Positions 8,659-19,686 of a stretch of DNA of 64,000 nt are shown one piece after another (the first letter of the stretch is position 1; the number at the start of each line of letters is the position of its first letter). Source of the stretch: CAWKAV01 sp963847735 (lineage in GTDB: Bacteria > Desulfobacterota > Desulfuromonadia > Desulfuromonadales > BM103); contig CAWKAV010000028.1 of NCBI GenBank assembly GCA_963847735.1, positions 1-64,000 of the forward strand, written 5' to 3'. The position numbers were made by a program, and so were the translations under genes. The notes below the pieces were generated by a model, which saw nothing but the letters and a program-made list of their open reading frames with translations, was not told the origin of the DNA and searched no databases.

Positions 8659-9661
8659 TCAGGCTTTAGCCATCAGCTTGACCAGATCGACAATGCGGTT
8701 TGAATAACCCCATTCATTGTCGTACCAGCTCATTACCTTGACCAGGTTGCCGCCGATGACGCTGGTGGTTGCCGCATCGACAATGGAGGATGATGGGTTG
8801 CCATTGAAATCACAGGAAACCAGCGGCTCTTCGCAGAAGGCGAGAATTCCCTTCAGAGGACCATTGGCAGCCGCTTTCAGGGCTCTGTTGACTTCCTCGA
8901 CGGAGGTTGTTTTTTCGGTTTCCACAACCAGGTCGACCAGCGAGACGTTCGGGGTCGGGACACGCACGGCCAGAGCCGTCGAGTTTGCCCTTTAAGGCCG
9001 GCAGGACCAGGGCGACGGCCTTGGCCGCGCCGGTCGTGGTCGGAATCATCGACAGGGCCGCAGCGCGGGCCCGGCGCAGGTCACTGTGCGGCAGGTCGAG
9101 GATACTCTGATCGTTGGTGTAGGCGTGAACCGTGGTCATCAGACCCTTGACGATGCCAAAGTTATCCATCAGTACTTTGGCGACCGGAGCCAGGCAGTTG
9201 GTGGTGCAGGAAGCGTTTGAAACAATGTGGTGTTGAGCCGCATCGTAAAGGTCATCATTGACACCCATGCAGACCGTCAGGTCGACGTCTTTGCCGGGAG
9301 CGCTGATAATCACTTTACGGGCGCCAGCCTGGATATGTTTGCCAGCATCCTTGCCATTGGTGAAGAAGCCTGTTGATTCGATGACGATGTCAACACCGAG
9401 CTCTTTCCAGGGCAGTGCAGCAGGGTCACGCTCACTGAAAACTTTGATCGATTGATCACCGACCTGAATGCTGTCGTCCTTGGCGGAGACGTCTTCTGCA
9501 AAGAAACCATGAATCGAGTCATATTTAAGCAGGTGTGCGAGCGTTTTCGGGTTGGTGAGATCGTTGATAGCCACGATCTCAAATTCTGTACTGTTCTGTG
9601 CCGCGCGCAACACGTTTCTACCAATGCGGCCAAATCCGTTGATGGCTACTTTTACCGACAT
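8659..9661 (-). CDS. gapA: Glyceraldehyde-3-phosphate dehydrogenase, type I (frame interrupted once)
   Basis: Oxidises and phosphorylates glyceraldehyde 3-phosphate with NAD+. The first part (from ATG 9661, SVKVAINGFGRIGRNVLRA) has the Rossmann fold and the catalytic cysteine in SNASCTTNCLAP. The last third (VRVPTPNVSLVDL to VKLMAKA) is in another frame. Removing one G near 8971 joins them as GKLDG-SA-VRVPTPN, the expected family sequence. As this is the only gapA seen and it heads a glycolytic operon, a sequence error is more likely than a broken gene. It has a clear promoter at 9766-9794 and a hairpin in its leader. Confidence 0.93.
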
Positions 9662-9719
9662 GTACACGTCCTCCCGATGCGGTTTTAAACGCTCTAAATG
9701 GGTTAGGGACAAAGAAAGA

Positions 9720-9744
9720 TGCCTGACGGAAAGCCGTTCAGGCA
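9720..9744 (-). promoter_or_regulatory. Hairpin in the gapA leader, possible attenuator
   Basis: A ten-pair stem with one bulged base and a four-base loop: TGCCTGA/TCAGGCA plus CGG/CCG. On the minus strand it is followed by ATCTTTCTTTG, like a weak terminator tail. It lies between the gapA promoter and its start codon and there is no minus-strand gene upstream for it to terminate. It could be an attenuator, an RNA-stability element or a protein site. Confidence 0.45.
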
Positions 9745-9765
9745 GAAATATTATACAACTCCAGA

Positions 9766-9794
9766 ATGATAACGAATCACCCCCTGATGGTCAA
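9766..9794 (-). promoter_or_regulatory. Sigma70-type promoter of the gapA-pgk-tpiA-secG operon
   Basis: On the minus strand TTGACC, a 17-base spacer and TATCAT. Transcription would start near 9759, leaving a leader of about 98 bases that contains the hairpin at 9720-9744. Confidence 0.7.
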
Positions 9795-9948
9795 CCGTTT
9801 TTAATTATTTTTCGTACAATGCCGGTTGCTCAACTGTTGCTGTTTATGTTATGTAAATGTCGCTGTTTGACGTGTTTTTTTCGTATTTATCCAGACTGCT
9901 GTGTCCGGTCTTCTACAAGGATGACCCGGGGGGATTTCCCGCAAATTC

Positions 9949-11990
9949 ATGAAAAATTCTCTCGAAAGACGCATCCTTATCTTCAGTCTGCTCGCACTGA
10001 CTCTCACTCTTGCAGTTAATACCTGGTTTAATGTCGACAGCTTCCGGCGGAGATATCGCGACGGTATCCTGCAACGCGCGCAAACCTTTGCCACCGCCCT
10101 GAAATCCCAGGTTGAGGCGGTTGTCAATCTCGGCCTGCCTCTGGACGAAATTGATGGTATTTCCGTACGCTGCCAGGCCATTGTCAGTAATGATCCGGAA
10201 ATCGCTTACTGCCTGATTGAAGATGCCTCCGGAAATGTTCTCTACCACAGCGACACGGACTTCCCCGTCACCGCCAGGGTTAACTACATCGGCAACCTGT
10301 CTCCTGATATCTCTATTCTTGAATCAAAGTTGATGGGCAAGGTCTACGATTATGCTGCGCCGATCTACAATTACGACGACAGGGTGGCCGGGAGAGTCCG
10401 TATCGGTTTTAAGAATGAAGTGCTCGACCAGCTGGTCATGGATCACCTGGCTTCGACGGCCCTGGTCCTTGCGGCGGCCTTTGTGGTCGCTTTCGGTATT
10501 GATCGTCATCTTTTTTCGTTATGACCTGGTGTTGCCGGTCCGACGACTTTGCGGTATGGCCGAAGAGCTTGCCGCCGGCAAGTTCGATGTCGACACCCCG
10601 ATTTTGCGAACCCGTGAACTGGCCGTGCTGGGCACGACCCTGACCAATCTCGGCGTCTCGCTGCGTGAACGTGATGAAGAATTGGGGCGCAACTATCAGG
10701 AGTTGGAACAGACCAACCTGGATTTGCAAGAAGCTTTTGAGAGTGTGGAGAGAGTCAGTTCTGATCTCAATCGCAGTCGTGAGATGTATCGTTCCCTGCT
10801 TGACGATGCCAGTGATGCCATTCTGGTTTGTAACGAAGACGACACCCTGGTCATTGCCAATAAAGCGGCGGAACGTTTCTTCGGCCTGCCCAAGGCAAAG
10901 ATGGAGCAGAGTAATTATTTCTCTTTTCTGGAGAGGATCAAGTGCCGTGATGTGGAACGTCAGTTTGAACTGCATCAGACCGTTCAGCCTGGCCAATCAA
11001 GCGAAACGGAAATCAGGTTCTGGCGCGATGAGGATCAACGCAGCCTGTTAGGACGGGCCACGACATCGGTTACTATTGGTAAAGATAGGCGGCGTTTGGT
11101 GCAGATCATTGTTCGCGATGCAACCCGGGAAGAAGAAGTTCGGAAAAACCTGGAGCGTACGGCCAGCGAGATGGAACGTCTCAACCGGATGAAAAATTCC
11201 TTTCTCGGCCTTGCCTCTCATGAACTGAAAACTCCTTTGACGATCATCATGGGCTATGTGGAATTGCTTCTTACTGAACGGCAGGAAGCTTTTGATGAGG
11301 ACACTCTCAAGTTGATCAAACATATCTCCAAGGCCAGTGACCGCCTTTTCCAAATTGTGCGCGACATGGTCGATGTCTCCCTGATTGATGGGCGAACTAT
11401 CGAGCTCGTCAGTCAGGATATCGATGCCAACGTGCTTGTTCAACGCGCAGTTGACAATGCGGAGCCGAATCTCCGGCAGCGTCACCAGAGCATAACTCTT
11501 AACCTGGCAAAGGAACTGCCCCTCGTTAGATGCGATGAAGAGCGCATGGTCCAGGTTCTGGGTAATGTTATTGGCAACGCCATCAAGTTTACTCCGGATG
11601 TAGGGAGCATCGTCTTGTGGACAAGGCTGGTTCATCGTCCAAGGCCGGCCGAGAAGTTTGCAAGTGACAGCTCGGAATCTGCGTGCAAACTGAGTGAAGA
11701 GCAGATTCCATATGTTGAGATTGCGGTCTGCTGATGAAGGTATCGGTATTGCGGAAGCTGAACAGGAAGCAATCTTTGACAAATTCTACGAGGTTGGCCA
11801 TGCCGAGGAACATTCTTCCGGAAAGGTGGCTTTTAAAAGTCGCGGTGCCGGGCTCGGCTTGAGTATCGTGAAAGGGATCGTCGAATTGCACGGTGGCACG
11901 GTCTGGGTGGAAAGTCCGGGTTGTGATCCGGTGACAATGCCCGGGAGCACTTTCTATATCCTGCTCCCTGCCATTGAAACGAATGCCTAG
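9949..11990 (+). CDS. Membrane PAS-domain sensor histidine kinase (frame interrupted twice)
   Basis: The restored product is about 680 residues: a transmembrane helix (about 8-24), a periplasmic sensor region, a second helix near 170-190, a HAMP-like segment (LPVRRLCGMAEELAAGKF), a coiled coil, a PAS domain (REMYRSLLDDASDAILVCNED), then a HisKA domain with phospho-acceptor His in LASHELKTPL, N-box NVIGNAIKFT and G boxes DEGIGI and GAGLGLSIV. Two one-base insertions, near 10498 and 11732, split it; removing each restores family sequence. No response regulator gene is adjacent, so the partner is unknown. It is divergent from gapA and followed by the hydrolase at 12072. Confidence 0.85.
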
Positions 11991-12071
11991 AATCTTTTTT
12001 GTTGAGCTTCTCGCTTGCATCCTCTGCTCTCTTGCGTTATGTATCCGGCCACAATGACACAGAGGTCAATT

Positions 12072-12848
12072 ATGAGAGTCTGCCTGCTGGCAAGTGGCAG
12101 TAAAGGGAATTCGCTGCTGGTTGAATCGGGCCAGACGCGACTCCTGATTGATGCCGGTCTCTCTGCACGGGAATTACGCAAGCGCCTGGACCTGATCGGG
12201 GTTGATGCGTCAAGTCTCAACGCTTTGCTGATTACGCATGAGCATACCGATCATGTGCGGGGGCTGGGCCCGCTGGTTCGACAGCTCGATCTGCCGGTTT
12301 ATCTGCACACCGATCTGGCCCGGATCCTGCCGGATGTCGGCAAGCCGGAACGCGTACACGAGTTTGTCGATGGTGAAGACTTTACGGTCAATGACCTGAC
12401 GGTCAGGCCTTTTGCCATTACACACGATTCCCTGGCCCCGGTTGGTTTCACTTTTTCCGGGGAACAGGGCAAAGTAGGGATCGCTACCGATCTCGGCATT
12501 GCTACTCGTTTGGTATCTGAGTGTCTGCAGGGCTGCCGCGCTCTGGTTCTCGAAACCAACCATGATGAAGAGATGTTGCGCGATGGACCCTACCCGTGGT
12601 CATTGAAGCAGCGTGTTCGCAGCAATCACGGCCATCTCTCCAACAGGGCGGGCGGGTCTTTGTTGCAGGACCTGCTCTGGCAAGGGTTGGAAACGGTTTT
12701 CCTCGGCCACCTGAGTGAAACCAACAATCGTCCGGAACTGGCCCTGGATGTGGTTCAGACCAGGTTCTTGACGACTCAGAATGTCTGTGCGCCGCAGGTT
12801 CTTGTCGGGCGGCAGCATCGGCCGGTAATGTGGGCGGCTTGTGACTAG
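12072..12848 (+). CDS. Metallo-beta-lactamase-fold hydrolase (YycJ/WalJ-like)
   Basis: A 258-residue soluble protein that begins RVCLLASGSKGNSLLVESG and carries the metal-binding motif THEHTDH (HxHxDH), later His and Asp ligands, and a C-terminal GHLSETNN, the pattern of the YycJ/WalJ branch of the fold. Relatives are linked to DNA processing or to WalK-type kinase loci; here a histidine kinase gene lies just upstream, a similar context. The ATG at 12072 is preferred because AGAGG precedes it and the family N-terminus begins there; an earlier ATG at 12038 is out of frame. The substrate is not known. Confidence 0.85.
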   Translation: MRVCLLASGSKGNSLLVESGQTRLLIDAGLSARELRKRLDLIGVDASSLNALLITHEHTDHVRGLGPLVRQLDLPVYLHTDLARILPDVGKPERVHEFVDGEDFTVNDLTVRPFAITHDSLAPVGFTFSGEQGKVGIATDLGIATRLVSECLQGCRALVLETNHDEEMLRDGPYPWSLKQRVRSNHGHLSNRAGGSLLQDLLWQGLETVFLGHLSETNNRPELALDVVQTRFLTTQNVCAPQVLVGRQHRPVMWAACD

Positions 12849-12904
12849 CGTTGAGCCACCCGACCCCAACACGAATTACCGATTGTAATTAAGGAGCTTG
12901 ATCA

Positions 12905-14208
12905 ATGATTCCACGTTACACACGGCCGGAAATGGCGACAAATATGGGAGCCGGAGAATCGCTTCCGCATCTGGCTGGAGATTGAAACCCTGGCCTGTGA
13001 AAAGCAGGCTGAACTCGGTGTTATTCCTGCGGAGGCCGTGAAGGTGATTCGGGCGAAGGGTGCTTTCGATATTGCCAGAATTGATGCCATAGAGGCCGAG
13101 GTCAAGCATGATGTGATCGCTTTTCTGACCTCTGTGGCAGAGTATGTTGGCCCTGAGGCCCGTTTTATTCACCAGGGCATGACGTCTTCTGATGTGCTGG
13201 ACACCTGTCTCTCGGTGCAATTGGTTCAGGCTGCTGACGAACTGCTGGCTGATCTTGATATGGTGCTTGAAGTCGACCAGAGCACGGGCCATGGAGCACA
13301 AGGACACGGTCTGTATCGGCCGTTCTCACGGTATTCATGCAGAACCGGTGACTTTCGGTTTGAAGCTGGCATCCTGGTATGCCGAAATGGTCCGCAACCG
13401 TCAGCGTCTTAAGGCCGCCCGCGAGAGTATCGCTACCGGCGCCATCTCCGGGGCGGTCGGTACTTTTGCCAATATAGACCCGGCCGTCGAAGAATATGTT
13501 TGTGAGAAACTCGGCCTGCGTCCTGAGCCGGTTTCGACCCAGGTGATTCCACGTGACCGTCACGCTGAATTCTTCTGTGTGCTGGGAATTATCGCCTCAT
13601 CCCTGGAAAGGATCGCCGTCGAAATCCGTCATTTGCAGCGCACCGAAGTCCTTGAGGTTGAAGAATTTTTCAGCAAGGGCCAGAAAGGTTCCTCGGCGAT
13701 GCCGCATAAGCGTAATCCGATCCTGGCCGAGAATCTTACCGGTCAGGCCCGATACATTCGTTCTTTTGCCATACCGGCCATGGAGAATGTCGCGCTCTGG
13801 CACGAACGCGACATCTCTCACTCTTCGGTGGAACGTTATATCGGCCCCGACGCCACGGTTGCTCTCGATTTCTCCCTGCGCCGTCTGAGCGGGTTGATCA
13901 AGAACCTTGTGGTTTACCCGGAGAACATGCTGAGAAACCTCAACCAGATGCGTGGTCTGGTTTTCTCCCAGAAGATTCTCCTCGATCTGACCCAGGCCGG
14001 GGTCTCGCGTGAAGAGGCCTATCGCATGGTGCAGCGCAATGCCATGAAGGTGTGGGACGAGGGCAAGGACTTTCAGGAAGAACTGCTTGCTGATACGGCG
14101 GTCGTCGAGGCGCTTGGTGAAGAGAAGATCCGCGAATCTTTCGATCTTCATTATCATTTGAAGCATGTCGATACGATTTTTAAAAGAGTGTTTGGAGAGA
14201 GCTGCTAG
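12905..14208 (+). CDS. purB: Adenylosuccinate lyase (frame interrupted twice)
   Basis: Acts twice in purine synthesis, releasing fumarate from SAICAR and from adenylosuccinate. The restored protein (about 433 residues) begins MIPRYTRPEM and contains the catalytic His region TSSDVLDT and RSHGIHAEP, and the fumarase/aspartase superfamily signature SSAMPHKRNP. An extra A near 12938 and an extra G near 13277 move the frame; both corrections give uninterrupted family sequence. It opens a run purB-purL-purQ-purF-pyrE on one strand, consistent with a purine operon. Loss would cause purine auxotrophy, so sequence errors are the likelier explanation. Confidence 0.93.
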
Positions 14209-14305
14209 AGAATATAGGATGTAGAATAAAGGGCTCAGAATGGTGAGCAAGAAGTTCTTCGGTCTCCTGTATTCTAGTATTCTGAAGTCAACTTAAGGAG
14301 TGTTC

Positions 14306-17288
14306 ATGGCCTGGCGAATAGTGGTCGGTCTCAAAGAAAATGTTCGTGATGCTCGAGGCGAGCGCGTTCGGCGCGAGATTCGTGAGCATCTCGGCATTGA
14401 ACTGCAGCAGGTTCGTACCATCGATGTCTATACCGTCGATGCGCAGCTTTCCGACCAGGAAATTGCCGTGGCTGCCGCTGGGCCGTTCAGTGATCCGATC
14501 ATCCAGGATTATGCCATCAATCAGCCTCTTGCCCATGATTTTGATGTGCTGGTCGAAGTTGGTTACCGACCCGGTGTCACTGATAACGTTGGGCGGACTG
14601 CCCGCGAGGCAATCCAGTACCAGACCGGTCGCACCTTTGCCGACGGCGAAGGTGTCTACACCTCGGTGCAGTACCTGTTGTCCGGCGAAATTACGGTTGA
14701 AGACGCCGAGCGGATCGCCCGCGATTTTCTCGGCAACGGCTTGATACAGCGCTGGGATATTGTCGCCCGGGCGGATTTTGATCAAAATCAAGGCATCCAG
14801 GTGACTGTTCCCAAGGTGACCAGCAGCGCCGAACCGGTCATTCGTCCTGTCAACCTGGAAATCTCTGATGATGCCCTGATGGAGATCAGCCGTCAGGGCA
14901 TGCTTGCCTTGAGCCTCGATGAAATGAAGGCGATCCAGTGCTACTTCCGACAGGAGGAAGTGATTGCCGCACGTCAAGAGGTTGGCCTCGGCGCCATGCC
15001 GACTGATGCCGAACTGGAGGCTCTGGCCCAGACCTGGAGCGAGCATTGCAAGCACAAGATCTTCTCGGCGCGGATCGAATACGAGGACGATCAGGGCCAG
15101 CAGGAAGTCATCAACTCCTTGTTCAAGAGCTACATCATGCAGGCCACGGCGGATGTCCGCAAGACCAAGGGCAAGCAGGATATCTGCCTGTCGGTCTTCA
15201 AGGACAACGCCGGCGTCATCAAATTCAACGACGACTGGAGCCTGGTCTTCAAGGTGGAAACCCATAATTCGCCGAGCGCTCTCGATCCGTACGGCGGAGC
15301 TCTGACCGGCATCGTCGGCGTCAACCGTGACCCGTTCGGCACCGGTATGGGTGCCCGCCTGATGTTCAATACCGATGTGTTCTGTTTCGCTTCGCCCTTC
15401 TATGACAAGCCTTTGCCACCACGCCTCTTGCATCCGCGCCGGATTTTTGAAGGAGTCGTCGAGGGCGTCGAGCACGGCGGCAACAAGAGCGGCATTCCCA
15501 CGGTCAACGGTTCGATCGTTTTTGACGAACGTTTTGCCGGCAAGCCGCTGGTTTACTGTGGCACCGCAGCGATCATGCCGCGTGTCCTGAATGGTCAACC
15601 GGGACATGAGAAACAGGCCAAAGTCGGCGACCGCATCGTCATGGCGGGCGGGCGGGTCGGCAAGGACGGTATTCATGGTGCGACCTTCTCTTCGGAAGAA
15701 CTCCACGAAGGTTCTCCGGTAACGGCGGTGCAGATCGGAGACCCGATCACCCAGAGACGAATGTTCGACTTTCTGATCATCGCCCGTGACCGGGGACTCT
15801 ACAATGCGATTACCGACAATGGCGCAGGCGGTCTGTCTTCATCGGTAGGTGAAATGTCCGAAGATACCGGCGGCTTTGAGATGCATCTCGACCGGGCCCC
15901 TTTGAAATACAGCGGCCTGCAACCCTGGGAAATCCTGATTTCGGAGGCCCAGGAACGGATGACCCTGGCCGTTCCTCCTGAAAAGCTGGATGAATTTTCG
16001 ACCCTTGCTGCCGAGATGGGAGTGGAAGTCACGGACCTTGGCCAGTTTACCGATTCCGGCTATTTTCACTGTCTTTACAAAGGCGAAACCGCGACCTACC
16101 TGCCGATGGAGTTTATCCACGAGGGTGTGCCGCAGATGGTGTTGTCGGCACATTGGACAGCCTCCGGAGCACTGCGAGCCTGAGTTCTCGCAGCCGCTTG
16201 ATATGGACGCCACGCTCCGGCACATGCTCGGTCGACTCGATATCTGCTCCAAGGAGTCGGTCGTCCGTCGTTATGATCACGAAGTCCAGGCCGGAACAGT
16301 GATCAAGCCGCTGGTCGGGGTCGCCAATGACGGACCATCCGATGCCGCTGTTGTCCGTCCGCTGTTCGATTCTTTTGAGGGTGTGGTTGTCGCGCACGGC
16401 ATCTGCCCGAGCTACAGCGATATTGACACTTATCACATGATGGCCAATGCGATCGACGAGGGTCTGCGCAATTATGTGGCGGTAGGCGGCAATATCGAGC
16501 ATGTGGCAGGTCTCGACAACTTCTGCTGGTGCGACCCGGTTGCCAGTGACAAGACCCCGGACGGAGAGTATAAGGCGGCACAGCTGGTGCGGGCCAACAA
16601 GGCCCTCTACGATTACTGCCTCGCTTTCGGTGTACCGCTGATCTCCGGTAAGGATTCAATGAAAAATGACTACATGGTCGGTGATACCAAAATTTCGATT
16701 CCGCCGACCGTGCTTTTTTCGGTGATCGGCAAGATTGAGGACCTGCGCAAGGCGGTCACCATGGATGCCAAGTCGCCGGGCGACCTGGTTTATCTGCTTG
16801 GCCAGACCTGCGACGAACTTGGCGGCTCCGAATATTACGCTATGTATGACAAGATTGGCCGCAACGTGCCGCAGGTTGATGCGACAACTGCACTGCAACG
16901 TTATCGGACGCTTAACGCTGCCCAGGCCATCGGGTTGCTGGCTTCGTGCCATGATCTTTCTGACGGCGGTCTCGGTGTTGCCCTGGCGGAAACCGCCTTC
17001 GCCGGCGGCTTCGGACTGGATGTCGATCTGAACAAGGTTTTGGTCGATGCTCCATTACGTGAAGATAAATTACTTTTCAGTGAATCAGCCAGCCGCTTGC
17101 TGGTGACGGTCAAGCCAGGAAACCGGGAACGCTTTGAAAATCTTTTTGCCGGGCAGAAGTTCGCCTGTATCGGCCAGGTAGGCAGCGATAAGTACCTGAA
17201 GATTATTGGCCTGCAAGGAGACATACTGGTGCGCAGCACAATTGACGATCTCAAGGAAGCGTGGCAGAGCCCGCTGCGGGAGATGTAA
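14306..17288 (+). CDS. purL: Phosphoribosylformylglycinamidine synthase, PurL (frame interrupted once)
   Basis: ATP-dependent synthetase subunit of de novo purine synthesis; makes FGAM using ammonia from PurQ. The restored protein is about 993 residues, longer than the small PurL, with an N-terminal PurS-like region (first about 170 residues) fused to the two AIRS-type halves. Motifs include TWSEHCKHKIFS, THNSPSALDPYGGA, and ASCHDLSDGG in the second half. The frame shifts at about 16165-16173, where one extra base separates VLSAHWT from PPEHCEPEF. ATG 14306 has AAGGAG five bases upstream. No glutaminase domain is present; purQ follows after two bases. Confidence 0.93.
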
Positions 17289-17290
17289 TT

Positions 17291-18121
17291 ATGGCGAAGC
17301 AAGTAAGGGCTGTTGTCATCTCCGGCAATGGCACCAACTGTGAACGCGAAGTGGCCAATGCCTGCCGTCTGGCTGGTGCTGATATCGTCGATATCGTGCA
17401 CGTCGCAGAGCTTCTTTCCGGTCGGGCACGACTCGACGATTATCACTTCCTTAACCTGGCCGGGGGTTTTCTCGATGGTGACGACCTTGGCAGCGCCAAG
17501 GCAGGCGCCAACCGTCTGACTCACGCCGTCATCAGGAACAGCCAGGAAACCCTGAGTGATCAACTGCAGCGTTTTATCTCCGCCGGCAAACTGGTGATGG
17601 GTGTCTGCAACGGCTTTCAATTGATGACCAAGATGGGACTGCTGCCGGCCCTTGGTGGTGATTACAAGAAACAATCGGCGACCCTGACTTTCAATGATGG
17701 TGGTCGCTTTGAAGACCGCTGGTGCTACCTCAAGGTCGATCAGGAGTCGCCTTGTATCTTTACCCGCGGCCTGAAGGGGGTCTATTTGCCCGTCCGGCAT
17801 GGTGAAGGCAAGTTTGTCGTCGAGAGTGACAGCGTCTTGCGGGAGATTGAGGCGAAGCACCTGGCGGTGGTCAAATACTGTGATGCAAACTATCAGTCGC
17901 CGGTCATGGAGTACCCTTTGAATCCGAATGGTTCCATGGCCGCCATTGCCGGGGTTTGCGATGAATCCGGGCGGCTGTTCGGCCTGATGCCGCACCCGGA
18001 AGCCTACCTGCACCGTACCCATCATCCGCGCTGGACACGTGAACCGGACTTGCCTGAAGAGGGCATGGGTTTGTCCCTATATCTCAATGCAGTCCGCTAT
18101 GTGCGTGAGAAATTGCTTTAA
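17291..18121 (+). CDS. purQ: Phosphoribosylformylglycinamidine synthase, glutaminase subunit PurQ
   Basis: Class I glutamine amidotransferase giving ammonia to PurL. The 276-residue protein starts MAKQVRAVVISGNGTNCE and has the nucleophile elbow GVCNGFQL with the catalytic Cys, and the His in LMPHPEAY. The ATG at 17291 follows the purL stop by two bases. It is longer than the roughly 225-residue PurQ of Gram-positive bacteria and resembles the C-terminal domain of large PurL, fitting the large PurL partner here. Confidence 0.95.
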   Translation: MAKQVRAVVISGNGTNCEREVANACRLAGADIVDIVHVAELLSGRARLDDYHFLNLAGGFLDGDDLGSAKAGANRLTHAVIRNSQETLSDQLQRFISAGKLVMGVCNGFQLMTKMGLLPALGGDYKKQSATLTFNDGGRFEDRWCYLKVDQESPCIFTRGLKGVYLPVRHGEGKFVVESDSVLREIEAKHLAVVKYCDANYQSPVMEYPLNPNGSMAAIAGVCDESGRLFGLMPHPEAYLHRTHHPRWTREPDLPEEGMGLSLYLNAVRYVREKLL

Positions 18122-18196
18122 CTTCAGGAACGTCCTGCATGGTGAAATCATCATCAAAAAATCAAGCTGATTGTCAGCCGCGGAGATTATAAAATT

Positions 18197-19606
18197 ATGT
18201 TCGACAAGTTTCAGGATGAATGCGGTGTCTTCGGAGTCTTCGGTCATCCGGAGGCCGCCAATCTGACCTACCTGGGTCTTTATGCCCTGCAACATCGCGG
18301 TCAGGAGAGCTGTGGCATCGTTTCCGGTGACGGCCAGAACCTGCGCGCGTATCGCGGTATGGGTCTGGTTTCAGACGTTTTTAAGCGGGATTCGATCTTC
18401 GAAGAACTCCCTGGTCGCAACGCCATCGGCCATGTCCGTTACTCGACGGCCGGTAGCAGTGATTTGAAAAATGTTCAGCCAATCATGGTTGATTACGCCC
18501 GTGGCAGCATCGCCGTGGCCCACAACGGCAACCTGGTCAATGCCCAGGAGATTCGCAATGGCCTCGAACACACCGGTTCGATTTTTTCCACGACATCTGA
18601 TACCGAGGTTCTGATCCATCTCCTGGCGAAATCGCAGAGCGATTCTCTGACGGAGCGTATTGCCGAAGCCCTGATGTCGGTCAAGGGGGCCTACAGCATC
18701 GTTTTTCTCACGGAAACCCGCATGGTTGCAGTACGTGATCCGAATGGCTTCCGGCCTCTGGCGCTTGGCAAACTGAACGAAGGCTTTGTCATTGCCTCGG
18801 AAACCTGCGCCTTCGACCTGATAGAGGCAGAATTTATCCGTGAAATCGAGCCGGGCGAGATGATTTTTATCGACAAGCACGGCTTGAAATCCTATAAACC
18901 TTTCAAGGCGATTTCGCCATCACCCTGCATCTTTGAATTTGTTTACTTTGCCCGTCCTGACAGCATCATTTTTGGCGAACAGGTTTACAAGGTGCGCAAG
19001 GAACTCGGCCGGAAACTGGCTCAGGAACACAATGTTGACGCAGACGTCGTCATCGCAGTGCCTGATTCGGGGGTTCCGGCGACTATTGGTTATGCGGAAG
19101 AGTCGGGAATCCCTTTTGAACTGGGGTTAATTCGAAACCATTATGTAGGTCGTACCTTTATTGAACCGCAGCAATCAATTCGGCACTTCGGCGTCAAACT
19201 CAAGCTCAACCCTGTCCGCGATGTGATCGAAGGCAAGCGTGTTATCGTGGTTGATGACTCTATAGTGCGTGGCACCACCGCTCGTAAAATTGTCAAGATG
19301 ATCCGCAACGCCGGTGCCCGCGAGGTCCATATGCGGATTTCCAGTCCGCCGACCAGCTTCCCCTGCTATTACGGAATTGATACCCCGTCACGAAAAGAGT
19401 TGATCTCGTCTTCACATACTGTTGAGGAGATAAGTCGCTATATTACCGCCGACAGTCTCGGCTACCTGAGTCGTGAGGGGATGCTTTCTGCCGCAGGCGT
19501 CCCTGACGGAATAGCAACCGGGCATTTCTGCGAGGCCTGTTTCAGCGGTGACTATCCGGTTAAATTTCCACGATTGAAAGCCGATCGGCAGCTCGGGCTT
19601 TTTTAG
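18197..19606 (+). CDS. purF: Amidophosphoribosyltransferase
   Basis: First committed step of purine synthesis: transfers glutamine nitrogen to PRPP. The 469-residue precursor has eight residues before Cys9, the Ntn nucleophile exposed by self-cleavage (MFDKFQDE-CGVFG). The N-terminal Ntn hydrolase domain has HVRYSTAG and AHNGNLVN; the C-terminal phosphoribosyltransferase domain has VIVVDDSIVRGTT. The C-terminal FCEACFSGDYP fits the Fe-S-containing, Bacillus-type enzyme. GGAG precedes the ATG. It lies 75 bases after purQ in the same direction. Confidence 0.97.
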   Translation: MFDKFQDECGVFGVFGHPEAANLTYLGLYALQHRGQESCGIVSGDGQNLRAYRGMGLVSDVFKRDSIFEELPGRNAIGHVRYSTAGSSDLKNVQPIMVDYARGSIAVAHNGNLVNAQEIRNGLEHTGSIFSTTSDTEVLIHLLAKSQSDSLTERIAEALMSVKGAYSIVFLTETRMVAVRDPNGFRPLALGKLNEGFVIASETCAFDLIEAEFIREIEPGEMIFIDKHGLKSYKPFKAISPSPCIFEFVYFARPDSIIFGEQVYKVRKELGRKLAQEHNVDADVVIAVPDSGVPATIGYAEESGIPFELGLIRNHYVGRTFIEPQQSIRHFGVKLKLNPVRDVIEGKRVIVVDDSIVRGTTARKIVKMIRNAGAREVHMRISSPPTSFPCYYGIDTPSRKELISSSHTVEEISRYITADSLGYLSREGMLSAAGVPDGIATGHFCEACFSGDYPVKFPRLKADRQLGLF

Positions 19607-19686
19607 AGGCCGTGGCTGGAAACGCGTGGCGCGGGACGAGAAAAGCGATGGCGCCCTTTATTTGAATGAATTTAGAGGAGAGATGG

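Noticed and set aside
14288..15706. Long open frame (472 codons) on the minus strand
   Set aside because: It lies fully antisense to purL, has no ribosome site or family match, and arises from the codon bias of the real gene.
16901..18025. Open frame of 374 codons on the minus strand
   Set aside because: Antisense to purL and purQ, both certain; no recognisable domain.
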